DNA of 29,166 bases from NCBI GenBank assembly GCA_000432995.1, contig HF972609.1, positions 14,628 to 43,793 on the forward strand, read 5' to 3'. Below, one piece after another: positions 1-7,035 of the stretch (position 1 is its first letter; the number at the start of each line of letters is the position of its first letter). Under the pieces are notes generated by a model that had not been told where the DNA came from, did not search any database, and saw only the letters and a program-made list of their open reading frames with translations. The DNA comes from Clostridium sp. CAG:1013 (lineage in GTDB: Bacteria > Bacillota > Clostridia > Oscillospirales > Acutalibacteraceae). Position numbers and translations under genes: made by a program.

Positions 1-184
1 CCTCGGCGTATTTGTTGGTGAGCACCGTGCCCATGGCGGCCATAACCGCCGGGGAAACGATGTTCTCCGAAGCGATCAGCTCCAGATTCCGCTGCTGGCG
101 GGCGAACTCCTTTTCCATGGCCTGGCCTACTTCCGGATCTTTCCCAGTGACAAAGCCCAGGGTATCCATCAAATCATTAAACAT
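1..184 (-). CDS. glyA: Serine hydroxymethyltransferase, N-terminal part (cut by window edge)
   Basis: Only the first 61 codons are inside the window; the rest lies beyond position 1. The translation begins MFNDLMDTLG and contains NLELIASENIVSPAVMAAMG followed by TVLTNKYAE. This is the highly conserved N-terminal block of SHMT, a cytosolic PLP enzyme that interconverts serine and glycine and charges tetrahydrofolate with a one-carbon unit. The ATG at 184-182 (minus) is preceded by a purine-rich AAAGGGAG ribosome binding site. A good promoter lies about 85 bases upstream at 268-297. The gene is divergent from nth. The PLP lysine and C-terminal domain cannot be checked here. Confidence 0.95.
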   Translation of the reverse strand, partial: MFNDLMDTLGFVTGKDPEVGQAMEKEFARQQRNLELIASENIVSPAVMAAMGTVLTNKYAE

Positions 185-267
185 GGCTGTCGACTCCCTT
201 TCTCTCAGGTCCTGCCGGAAACCCGTTCGATCCCGCCCGCGTTTCCATCGCCAGGTAAATTTCTAAT

Positions 268-297
268 ATTATACCAGAAAGGATTCCCTCCTGACAA
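268..297 (-). promoter_or_regulatory. Sigma-A-type promoter of glyA
   Basis: On the minus strand TTGTCA (297-292) and a perfect TATAAT (273-268) are separated by 18 bases. They point toward the glyA start at 184, leaving an untranslated leader of roughly 75 bases. No glycine or folate riboswitch was recognised in that leader. Confidence 0.75.
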
Positions 298-379
298 GCG
301 TTCCAGCCATTTGTTCCTAAAGAAAAGAAGCGGGATCTTTTTCCACCATCATCCAGGGGGAACCCGTAGAGGGACAACC

Positions 380-408
380 TTGTCAAGCGAAAGAAAACAG
401 AGTACAAT
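380..408 (+). promoter_or_regulatory. Sigma-A-type promoter of nth
   Basis: TTGTCA (380-385) and TACAAT (403-408) are separated by exactly 17 bases and lie 35 bases upstream of the nth start codon. Together with the glyA promoter this makes the 185-443 gap a divergent promoter region. Nothing else is seen in it. Confidence 0.75.
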
Positions 409-443
409 GGAATCACAAGATCCCACGGGAAGGAGCGCTTTCC

Positions 444-1139
444 ATGACAAAAAAAGAATTGGCCCTGCTGGCAGTAGAGGCTTTGAAAAAGGAATATCCC
501 GACGCCATTTGCTCTCTGGAGTATCGTGACCCCCTCCAGCTGCTCATCGCCACACGGCTTTCCGCCCAATGCACCGACGCCCGGGTGAACATGGTCACTC
601 CCGCACTCTTCGCCCGGTTCCCCACCCTGGAAGCCTTTTGCGAAGGCACTGAGGAAGAGATCGGTGAACTGATCCGCTCCTGCGGGTTTTACAACACAAA
701 ATCCAAAGACATCCTGGGCATGTGCAAAATGATCCGGGACGAGTTCGGCGGCCAGGTGCCGGACACCATTGAAGAGCTGACCCGCCTTCCCGGGGTGGGC
801 CGCAAGACCGCCAACCTGGTGGTGGGTGACATCTACGGCAAACCCGCCGTGGTGACGGACACCCACTGTATCCGCATCACAGGACGGCTGGGACTGACCA
901 AAAACACTGTCCCCGTAAAGGTGGAGGACGACCTGCGGGCCGTGCTGCCTCCGGAGGAATCCAACGACTTCTGCCACCGGCTGGTGCTCCATGGGCGTGC
1001 CGTCTGCACCGCCCGGAAAGCCTACTGCGAGAATTGCTGCATGGCCTCTTTCTGCAAACGGGCGGGAGTAGGTCCCAACGGTGAGAAAAAAGAACCCCGT
1101 AAAAAGTCGACTGCCAAATCCAAAAAGGAAACCTCTTGA
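444..1139 (+). CDS. nth: Endonuclease III (DNA glycosylase/AP lyase)
   Basis: The 231-residue product is a base-excision repair enzyme that removes oxidised pyrimidines and nicks the abasic site. The helix-hairpin-helix LPGVGRKTAN (115-124) carries the catalytic lysine K121, and the catalytic aspartate is D139 in VVTDTHCIR. The 4Fe-4S loop is intact with the family spacing C-x6-C-x2-C-x5-C (C188, C195, C198, C204). The first 205 residues cover the whole known fold; the last 25 are a basic Lys/Glu-rich tail, possibly for DNA contact (inference). The ATG has an AAGGAG ribosome binding site at 430-435. It is monocistronic by appearance, since a separate promoter precedes the next gene. Confidence 0.96.
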   Translation: MTKKELALLAVEALKKEYPDAICSLEYRDPLQLLIATRLSAQCTDARVNMVTPALFARFPTLEAFCEGTEEEIGELIRSCGFYNTKSKDILGMCKMIRDEFGGQVPDTIEELTRLPGVGRKTANLVVGDIYGKPAVVTDTHCIRITGRLGLTKNTVPVKVEDDLRAVLPPEESNDFCHRLVLHGRAVCTARKAYCENCCMASFCKRAGVGPNGEKKEPRKKSTAKSKKETS

Positions 1140-1166
1140 CTTAAAGTAGGGTTTACCCCTTATACT
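1136..1166 (+). promoter_or_regulatory. Promoter of the DUF362 gene with a 19-base spacer
   Basis: TTGACT (1136-1141) overlaps the nth stop codon and is followed after 19 bases by TATACT (1161-1166). The spacer contains the short dyad GGGT-TT-ACCC (1149-1158). A 19-base spacer with a centred dyad is typical of MerR-family-activated promoters, though this dyad is short and does not extend symmetrically. The start codon lies 49 bases downstream of the -10 box. Confidence 0.5.
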
Positions 1167-1215
1167 GGCAAAGACAAAAAGAAAATTTTTCAAGAATTCT
1201 CCCGGAGGCAATTAC

Positions 1216-2322
1216 ATGGAAAAATCTAAAGTGTATTTTACCAACCTGCGCACCTCGTTTGACAGCAATCTTCTGCAAAAGCTGCGGAAGCTGATCCTGG
1301 CCGCCGGCATGGACAGCATCGATTTCAAAAATAAGTACGCCGCTATCAAACTCCATTTCGGCGAGCCCGGCAACTTGGCGTTCCTGCGTCCCAACTACGC
1401 CAAAGTGGTGGCTGACGTTGTAAAAGAGCTGGGAGGCAAGCCCTTCCTGACCGACTGCAACACTCTTTATGTGGGCGGCCGGAAAAACGCTTTGGACCAT
1501 CTGGACAGCGCCATGCAGAACGGATTCCATCCTCTGACCACCGGCTGCCAGATCCTCATTGGCGACGGCCTCAAGGGCACCGACGAGACTCTCGTCCCCA
1601 TTGACGGCGACTATGTGAAGGAAGCCAAGATCGGCACTGCTATTATGGACGCGGACGTGTTCATCTCTCTGACCCACTTCAAGGGTCATGAGGCCACCGG
1701 CTTCGGCGGCACCCTGAAAAACATCGGCATGGGCTGCGGTTCCCGGGCCGGAAAAATGGAGATGCACAGCGCTGGTAAGCCCCATGTGAATCAGGACCGC
1801 TGCGTGGGCTGCGGCTCCTGCCAGAAGGACTGCGCCCATAGCGCTATCACCATCACCGATCGGAAGGCAAGCATCGACCACTCCAAGTGCGTGGGCTGCG
1901 GCCGCTGCATCGGGCGCTGTCCTGTGGACGCTGTGAATGCCGCCGGCGACGAGGTCAACGATATCCTCAACTGCAAAATTGCCGAGTACACCTGGGCCGT
2001 GGTGAAGGATCGTCCCAACTTCCACATCAGCCTGGTCATCGACGTGTCCCCCTACTGCGACTGCCACAGCGAAAATGACCTGCCCATCGTTCCCGATGTG
2101 GGCATGTTTGCCTCCTTCGACCCGGTGGCCCTGGATCAGGCCTGCGCCGACGCTGTCAACGCACAGCCCAGCATGCCCGGTTCTGTTCTGGACGAGCGTG
2201 ACCGCTGCCACCACGACCACTTCACCGACACCCATCCGGAGACCAACTGGGCCAGCTGCCTGGATCATGCCGTAAAGCTGGGCATGGGCACCCGTGAGTA
2301 TGAGCTGGTCACTGTGAAGTAA
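1216..2322 (+). CDS. DUF362 domain protein with two 4Fe-4S ferredoxin clusters
   Basis: The 368-residue protein belongs to the DUF362 family of iron-sulfur proteins common in anaerobes. The N-terminal ~180 residues are DUF362-like (KLHFGEPGN; DADVFISLTHFKGHEATGFGG; TLKNIGMGCGSRAGK). Next comes a two-cluster ferredoxin domain, with C196/C199/C202/C206 in CVGCGSCQKDC and C225/C228/C231/C235 in CVGCGRCIGRCP. The first cluster has Ala instead of the usual Pro after its last Cys. A C-terminal DUF362 segment contains SPYCDCHSENDLPIVPDVGMFAS. No signal peptide is visible, so it is probably cytosolic. A role in electron transfer is known only in outline for the family and no substrate can be named. 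The ATG follows a GGAGG site at about 1203-1207. Confidence 0.88.
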   Translation: MEKSKVYFTNLRTSFDSNLLQKLRKLILAAGMDSIDFKNKYAAIKLHFGEPGNLAFLRPNYAKVVADVVKELGGKPFLTDCNTLYVGGRKNALDHLDSAMQNGFHPLTTGCQILIGDGLKGTDETLVPIDGDYVKEAKIGTAIMDADVFISLTHFKGHEATGFGGTLKNIGMGCGSRAGKMEMHSAGKPHVNQDRCVGCGSCQKDCAHSAITITDRKASIDHSKCVGCGRCIGRCPVDAVNAAGDEVNDILNCKIAEYTWAVVKDRPNFHISLVIDVSPYCDCHSENDLPIVPDVGMFASFDPVALDQACADAVNAQPSMPGSVLDERDRCHHDHFTDTHPETNWASCLDHAVKLGMGTREYELVTVK

Positions 2323-2358
2323 GCGCTGGACCGGACACAGCTTTTTCTTCCACAAATA

Positions 2359-2387
2359 TTGACAAAATTCCGCAAGAGGACGATAAT
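2359..2387 (+). promoter_or_regulatory. Strong promoter of the malY-like gene
   Basis: A consensus TTGACA (2359-2364) and GATAAT (2382-2387) are separated by 17 bases. This leaves about 75 bases of untranslated leader before the start codon. No terminator for the DUF362 gene was seen between 2323 and 2358, so some read-through is possible. Confidence 0.8.
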
Positions 2388-2465
2388 GATTGTGTTGAGC
2401 AGACAAAAATCATGTCGTTCTCTTGCTATTTTTATGGATGAATTTTTTGTGGAGGTTGATTTGCG

Positions 2466-3647
2466 ATGAACTATGATTTTGAGACCCTGGTGGACCGCTC
2501 TAATTGCGGATCCGGCAAATGGGACGAAATGAAAAAGAAAAACCCCAATGTGGAAGCCGGTATCGTACCCCTTTCTGTGGCGGATATGGAGTTCAAAAAC
2601 GCCCCGGAAATCGGCGAAGGCCTGAAAGCCTACATGGACACCCACATTCTGGGTTACACCAGCCCCACAGAAGAGTACCGGAACACAGTCTGTCAGTGGA
2701 TGAAAGATCAGCACAACTGGGAGATCAAGCCGGAGTGGATTTGCTGCACTCACGGCGTGGTGTCCGCTCTGTTCCTGCTGGTGGATGCCCTCTGTGAGCC
2801 TGATGACGGTGTCATTATCTTCACCCCTGTTTACTATCCTTTTTACAGAGCCATCGAGACCCACGGCTCCAAAGTGGTGCGCTGCCCGCTGATCCATGAG
2901 AATAACACTTATACCATCGACTACGACCTGTTGGAAAAGCTGGCTGCCGATCCCAAGAACAAACTGATGATCTTCTGCAGCCCTCACAATCCGGTTGGCC
3001 GTGTTTGGACGCCTGAAGAGATCCGGAAAGTGGCTCAAATCTGCCATGAGAACGGTGTAAGAATTATCAGCGACGAGATCCACTTTGACATCATCCTGCC
3101 CGGACATCAGCACACTGTATTCCCCACTGTGGTGGATTTCCCCGAGGACGTGATCGTCTGCACCGCTCCCAGCAAAACCTTCAACCTGGCCACCATGCAG
3201 ACCTCCAATATCATCATCCCCAAGGAGGAAGACCGTGAGAAGTTCCAGGCTGCCCGGTCCCGTTCCGCGGACCATGATCCCGGAGCCCTGGGCTTGGAGG
3301 CCTGCCGCATCGCTTACACTCAGTGCAAGGACTGGATGAACGAAATGCTCCAGCAGATCGCACAGAACTACGAGTTTGCCAAGAGCTTCATTGAGGAACG
3401 CCTGCCTCAGATCAAGGTGACTCCCCTGGAGGGTACTTACCTGCTGTGGCTGGACTGCACCGCTCTGGGCAAGACCAAAGAAGAACTGGAAGACCTGATG
3501 GTGAACAAGGCGCAGCTGTTCCTGGACGAAGGCTATATGTTCGGTGACGAGGGCATCGGCTACGAGCGTGTGAACCTGGCTTGCCCCAAGTGGGTCCTAG
3601 AAGCTTCCTTGGAGCGTTTTGAAAAGGCCATCAAAGAAAACTGCTAA
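2466..3647 (+). CDS. MalY/PatB-type PLP C-S lyase (cystathionine beta-lyase-like aminotransferase)
   Basis: The 393-residue fold-type I PLP enzyme resembles MalY/PatB. N-terminal marks are NYDFETLVDRSNCGSGKWD and PLSVADMEFKNAPEI. The cofactor aspartate is in IISDEIHFDI, the PLP lysine is K237 in TAPSKTFNLA, and CSPHNPVGRVW is the substrate-pocket block. PatB-type members cleave the C-S bond of cystathionine or cysteine to give pyruvate, ammonia and a thiol. A pure aminotransferase cannot be excluded. A GGAGG site at 2451-2455 supports the ATG. It lies near cysK, which also acts in cysteine metabolism, but the two are on opposite strands and not co-transcribed. Cytosolic. A bidirectional terminator closes the unit. 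Confidence 0.9.
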   Translation: MNYDFETLVDRSNCGSGKWDEMKKKNPNVEAGIVPLSVADMEFKNAPEIGEGLKAYMDTHILGYTSPTEEYRNTVCQWMKDQHNWEIKPEWICCTHGVVSALFLLVDALCEPDDGVIIFTPVYYPFYRAIETHGSKVVRCPLIHENNTYTIDYDLLEKLAADPKNKLMIFCSPHNPVGRVWTPEEIRKVAQICHENGVRIISDEIHFDIILPGHQHTVFPTVVDFPEDVIVCTAPSKTFNLATMQTSNIIIPKEEDREKFQAARSRSADHDPGALGLEACRIAYTQCKDWMNEMLQQIAQNYEFAKSFIEERLPQIKVTPLEGTYLLWLDCTALGKTKEELEDLMVNKAQLFLDEGYMFGDEGIGYERVNLACPKWVLEASLERFEKAIKENC

Positions 3648-3667
3648 ACATTGAATCAACTCTGTAC

Positions 3668-3703
3668 AAAAAGCGGACACAGGATTTCCTGTGCCCGCTT
3701 TTT
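3668..3703. terminator. Bidirectional intrinsic terminator between malY-like gene and rnhA
   Basis: The arms AAAAAGCGGACACAGG (3668-3683) and CCTGTGCCCGCTTTTT (3688-3703) pair over 16 positions with a single mismatch around an ATTT loop. A T-run flanks the hairpin on both strands, so it can serve the two convergent genes. Confidence 0.9.
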
Positions 3704-3729
3704 CGCGTCATCTTATCTTTGTCCGTCCT

Positions 3730-4368
3730 TTACCGGGCGGACTTTTCCTTTCCCAAAGCCCGGCGTGCCAACTGATCTGCCAGGTCATTCCACTGGTTGC
3801 CGGAGTGGCCCTTCACCTTGACAAAGGTAAGCTTCAGCTGAGTCATGGCCTGACGGCAGAGTTCCACGTAAGCCTGAGTGCCAGCTTTGTTGGCCTTCCA
3901 CATGCCGGTAGCCCACTTGCCTACTCCCTCGTAGTCATGATGGATCTCCAAAGCGGGGATGCCTTTGTCCAGACAGTATTGAATCACCGCCACAGCTCCT
4001 AGAATCTCCCCCGCCACGTTATGCATGTCGGCCAGCTCAGGATCGGAATACTTTTTGGAAAAGAGAACCTTCTCTCCCTGCCAGAACAACACAGCCCCGC
4101 AAGCAAACTCCTTTGTCTGAGCGGAGAAGCTGCCGTCCACGTAGGCCACAGCCATTCCCTCCCGTTCCGGGGAAGCCTCCTGGGTATCTTCCTCTTGGCT
4201 GGTGGAGTCCGCGGCCCGCTGGAGGAATCCTTCTGCTTCATCTCGAGAAGGAAAACCTTTATAGACCACGCCTTTTACTCCGTGAACCTGAGCCTTGCAA
4301 GCATCCCAGGTCTCGTAGATACCGTCACCGTCCTTACCATTGATCACCGCGTAATATTTTTTCGCCAT
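3730..4368 (-). CDS. rnhA: Ribonuclease HI with N-terminal hybrid-binding (viroplasmin-like) domain
   Basis: The 212-residue protein degrades the RNA strand of RNA-DNA hybrids. Residues 4-50 (KKYYAVINGK; YETWDACKAQVHG; VYKGFPSRDEAEGFL) are the Cauli_VI/hybrid-binding domain seen in Firmicute and eukaryotic RNase H1. An acidic linker (51-70) follows. The catalytic domain (71-205) has the DEDD set at D78 (AYVDGS), E121 (NVAGEI), D145 (HHDYEG) and D195 (WNDLAD). I place the start at 4368 because AAGGAG sits 6 bases upstream. An in-frame ATG at 4407 would add 13 residues that do not resemble the family. It is convergent with the malY-like gene and downstream of cysK on the same strand, with a 129-base gap. 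Confidence 0.93.
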   Translation of the reverse strand: MAKKYYAVINGKDGDGIYETWDACKAQVHGVKGVVYKGFPSRDEAEGFLQRAADSTSQEEDTQEASPEREGMAVAYVDGSFSAQTKEFACGAVLFWQGEKVLFSKKYSDPELADMHNVAGEILGAVAVIQYCLDKGIPALEIHHDYEGVGKWATGMWKANKAGTQAYVELCRQAMTQLKLTFVKVKGHSGNQWNDLADQLARRALGKEKSAR

Positions 4369-4423
4369 CTCCCGCTCCTTGTTATCATTATTTCTTATAG
4401 AAAGCAATACAGCTTTACAGTAT

Positions 4424-4444
4424 CTGAAATTATCACTATTTCAG
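4424..4444. repeat. Perfect 7+7 inverted repeat between cysK and rnhA
   Basis: CTGAAAT (4424-4430) and ATTTCAG (4438-4444) flank a 7-base spacer in an AT-rich gap. No T-run follows, so a terminator is unlikely. It lies 56 bases upstream of the rnhA start and could be an operator. I could not find a convincing -35/-10 pair for rnhA in this gap. Confidence 0.4.
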
Positions 4445-4497
4445 CTAACTCTCTTGGATTGTATATGAAAAGTTGATTTGCTTTACATGTTAAAAAA

Positions 4498-5430
4498 TCA
4501 TTCACCAAACAGGGGTGTGGAGAGATACCGGTCTCCCGTGTCAGGCAGCAGCACCACCACGGTCTTTCCGGCGTTTTCAGGCTGGGATCCCACCTCCGAC
4601 GCCGCCCAAAGAGCAGCTCCGGAAGAAATCCCCACCAGAATTCCCTCTGTCTTGGCAAATTCCCGAGCGGCAGCGTAGGCCTGCTCCTCGGTGCAAGTCA
4701 GCATTTGATCGTAGAGTGTAGTATCCAGCACTTTGGGGATAAACCCTGCTCCCATGCCCTGCAACCCGTGAGGACCGCTTTTCCCCTGGGTCAGCACGGG
4801 AGAACCAGCGGGCTCCACCCCCACGATTCGAATCTCCGGCTTTTTCTCTTTGAGGAATCTTCCCGTTCCGGTAAGTGTTCCGCCAGTACCGGTGCCTGCC
4901 ACAAACAGATCCAAAGCTCCCTCAGTCTGCTCCCAGATCTCAGGACCAGTGGTGTCATAATGAGCTTGGGGGTTGGCAGGGTTATCAAACTGACCGGGCA
5001 CAAAACTGCCGGGAATCGACGCGGCAAGCTCCTCTGCCTTGGCGATAGCTCCTGCCATGCCCTTGGCGCCCTCGGTCAGGACGATCTCTGCACCGTAGGC
5101 TTTCAGCAGATCCCGGCGTTCCTTACTCATGGTCTCAGGCATGGTGAGAATCACCCGATAGCCTCGAGCAGCGCCGATAGCTGCCAAACCGATGCCAGTA
5201 TTCCCCGATGTGGGCTCAATAATGGTGGCACCCGGTGCCAGAGCCCCAGCCCGCTCCCCTTCCCGGATCATCCAGAGGGCAACTCGGTCCTTGACGCTCC
5301 CAGCAGGGTTCAGGTATTCCAGCTTTGTCAAAAGCCGGCAGGTAAGCCCGCGGGCCTTTCCAAAACGAGCCGCTTCCAGCAGAGGCGTGCGTCCCACAAG
5401 CTCCGTAATATCCCTGGCAATCTGTTCCAT
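4498..5430 (-). CDS. cysK: Cysteine synthase (O-acetylserine sulfhydrylase)
   Basis: The 310-residue fold-type II PLP enzyme joins O-acetylserine and sulfide to form cysteine in the cytosol. The PLP lysine is K47 in NPAGSVKDR. The substrate loop is TSGNTG (74-79), the phosphate-binding loop GTGTGGT lies in the middle of the chain, and the C-terminal SSGAAL serine contacts the pyridine ring. Length and motifs match CysK; CysM is the main alternative. The ATG at 5430-5428 follows an AGGAGG site. The gene has its own promoter (5461-5490) and is divergent from the efflux operon. No cysE is in the window, so the acetylserine supply is encoded elsewhere. No terminator was recognised after the stop codon. 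Confidence 0.95.
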   Translation of the reverse strand: MEQIARDITELVGRTPLLEAARFGKARGLTCRLLTKLEYLNPAGSVKDRVALWMIREGERAGALAPGATIIEPTSGNTGIGLAAIGAARGYRVILTMPETMSKERRDLLKAYGAEIVLTEGAKGMAGAIAKAEELAASIPGSFVPGQFDNPANPQAHYDTTGPEIWEQTEGALDLFVAGTGTGGTLTGTGRFLKEKKPEIRIVGVEPAGSPVLTQGKSGPHGLQGMGAGFIPKVLDTTLYDQMLTCTEEQAYAAAREFAKTEGILVGISSGAALWAASEVGSQPENAGKTVVVLLPDTGDRYLSTPLFGE

Positions 5431-5460
5431 GAAAGCTCCTCCTCTTCAGGCGTTTTCTCT

Positions 5461-5490
5461 ACTATAAAGTGGCTGACTGGGAAATGTCAA
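5461..5490 (-). promoter_or_regulatory. Promoter of cysK
   Basis: On the minus strand a perfect TTGACA (5490-5485) and TATAGT (5466-5461) are 18 bases apart. The -10 box is about 30 bases upstream of the cysK ATG. No T-box or S-box-like leader fits in that space. Confidence 0.75.
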
Positions 5491-5539
5491 GGGGAAGGGG
5501 CAAAACGCCATGAAACTCCCGCTAGAAAAGTCATTTTTC

Positions 5540-5568
5540 AGGGTATTTTTTCGTTGCCAAAATACCCT
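5540..5568. promoter_or_regulatory. Perfect 10+10 inverted repeat, likely operator of the efflux operon
   Basis: AGGGTATTTT (5540-5549) and AAAATACCCT (5559-5568) are exact reverse complements around a 9-base spacer. The repeat covers the -35 box (5554-5559) and part of the promoter spacer, so a bound protein would block RNA polymerase. It lies 50 bases from the cysK promoter and could affect both genes. No regulator gene is nearby. Confidence 0.7.
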
Positions 5569-5582
5569 ATTTGAGGTATAAT
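5554..5582 (+). promoter_or_regulatory. Promoter of the four-gene efflux operon
   Basis: TTGCCA (5554-5559) and a perfect TATAAT (5577-5582) are separated by 17 bases. The leader to the first ATG is about 38 bases and contains only an AAGGAG site at 5611-5616. Confidence 0.8.
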
Positions 5583-5625
5583 CTTATGGAATGTTCATTG
5601 ACGTTGAATTAAGGAGCTTTGTGCC

Positions 5626-7035
5626 ATGAAACATACATCAAAAAAACCTCTCTTGATCGTTTTAGGATGCCTGCTGGCGCTGTTGGTTGCCGCCTTCTGC
5701 CTGTGGTTTTTCTGGCTTCAGAATGTCTGGGGGACTGCTGGTGCTTCCCCGGTATACGTGGAGTCTGTCGCCAATATCGCAGGGCTAAATTCCGGCTCAG
5801 TTCCCCGGTTCTCCGGCGTAGTTGAGCCCCAGGCCACCTATGACATCAAAAAGGACGACAGCAAGACTGTGGCGGAGATCTACGTCACGGAAGGAGATCA
5901 GGTCACCGCAGGGGACGCTCTGTTCCGTTACGACAGCACCGAAATGCAGATGCAGCTGGATCAGGCCAAACTGGATCTGGAAAGCATCTCCAACACCATT
6001 ACCACTTTGAAAAACCAGAAGTCCGACCTGGAAAAAGAAAAGAAGAACGCCAGCAAGGACGAACAGTACTCCTACACGGTGCAGATCCAGGCTGTGGAGC
6101 TGCAGATCAAGACCGAGGAATACAACAGTGACGTAAAGCAGCAGGAGATCGACCGGCTGAATGAGTCTCTGGCCAATACCGAGGTATACAGCGAAGTGGA
6201 AGGCACGATCAAGGAGATCAACGAGACTCCCGCTACTGATTCCAGCGGCCAGCAGAAACCCTTCATCAGCATTCTTTCCTCCGCGGAATTCCGGGTAAAG
6301 GGAACTATCTCCGAGTTGAACATTGGCTCCCTCTATCAGGGGCAGGCTGTAACCATTTACTCCCGGGTGGATAATTCTCTTCAGTGGAGCGGTGTGATCG
6401 ACACCATTGAAACGGAACCCACCCAGGACAACAATAACAACATGATGTATTACGGCGGCGGCGACAGCGGTCAGCAAAGCTCCAAGTACAACTTCTATGT
6501 GACCCTGTCCAACCGTGACGGACTGATCTTGGGCCAGCATGTGTACATCCAGCCTGACTTGGGTATGGACGCCATGCCCGAGGGGCTGTGGTTGCCGGCA
6601 TTCTACATTGCTCACGACGACGCAGGCAGCTATGTTTGGGCCCAAAGTGAGAATAACACCCTGGAAAAACGCGCTGTGATCCTGGGAGAATATGACTCCG
6701 GCAACGACCGCTATGAGATCGAAGGCGGCATCACTGAGGAGGACTATATCGCCTATCCTCAGGAGGACTTGAAGGAAGGAACTCCCACTACCTCCGACAT
6801 TACCAAAGTGCCGGCAGAGGATCCCTCAATGGATGGTTCCACTGGAGACGGCATGACCGACAGCGGTACAGTTGATGGCGGCATGGTAGACGAGGGCTTT
6901 GGCGTGATGCCCGAAGTAGCCCCTGAAGAGGACACCGGCGCTGTTGTAGAAACGGAAGAAGTGGATCCCGAGGACGGTGAAAGCATGTCCAGTGACAGTC
7001 TGGACGGCTCGCCCATGGAGGGCCTGGCGCGATGA
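5626..7035 (+). CDS. MacA/YknX-like efflux adaptor (membrane fusion protein), first copy
   Basis: The 469-residue HlyD-family adaptor has a lysine-rich N-terminus and one membrane anchor (about 9-32). A split lipoyl domain (64-105 with TVAEIYVTEGDQVTAGDALF, and 185-218) flanks an alpha-helical hairpin (106-184). A beta-barrel (221-315) and membrane-proximal domain (320-385) follow. The last ~70 residues are an acidic, Gly/Met/Asp-rich tail without recognisable fold. By analogy with YknX in Bacillus it would sit outside the membrane and join the permease. Its stop codon overlaps the ATPase start (ATGA), so the two are translationally coupled. It is a paralogue of the third gene of the operon, not a duplicate: length and hairpin differ strongly. 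The AAGGAG site is 9 bases before the ATG. Confidence 0.88.
   Translation: MKHTSKKPLLIVLGCLLALLVAAFCLWFFWLQNVWGTAGASPVYVESVANIAGLNSGSVPRFSGVVEPQATYDIKKDDSKTVAEIYVTEGDQVTAGDALFRYDSTEMQMQLDQAKLDLESISNTITTLKNQKSDLEKEKKNASKDEQYSYTVQIQAVELQIKTEEYNSDVKQQEIDRLNESLANTEVYSEVEGTIKEINETPATDSSGQQKPFISILSSAEFRVKGTISELNIGSLYQGQAVTIYSRVDNSLQWSGVIDTIETEPTQDNNNNMMYYGGGDSGQQSSKYNFYVTLSNRDGLILGQHVYIQPDLGMDAMPEGLWLPAFYIAHDDAGSYVWAQSENNTLEKRAVILGEYDSGNDRYEIEGGITEEDYIAYPQEDLKEGTPTTSDITKVPAEDPSMDGSTGDGMTDSGTVDGGMVDEGFGVMPEVAPEEDTGAVVETEEVDPEDGESMSSDSLDGSPMEGLAR

Noticed and set aside
177..1211. 344-codon open frame on the minus strand opposite nth
   Set aside because: It mirrors nth, which has all catalytic and iron-sulfur residues; the antisense frame has no family-like motif and runs through the glyA/nth promoters.
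1153..2406. 417-codon open frame on the minus strand opposite the DUF362 gene
   Set aside because: Shadow of a codon-biased, GC-rich gene; the sense frame has two intact ferredoxin motifs.
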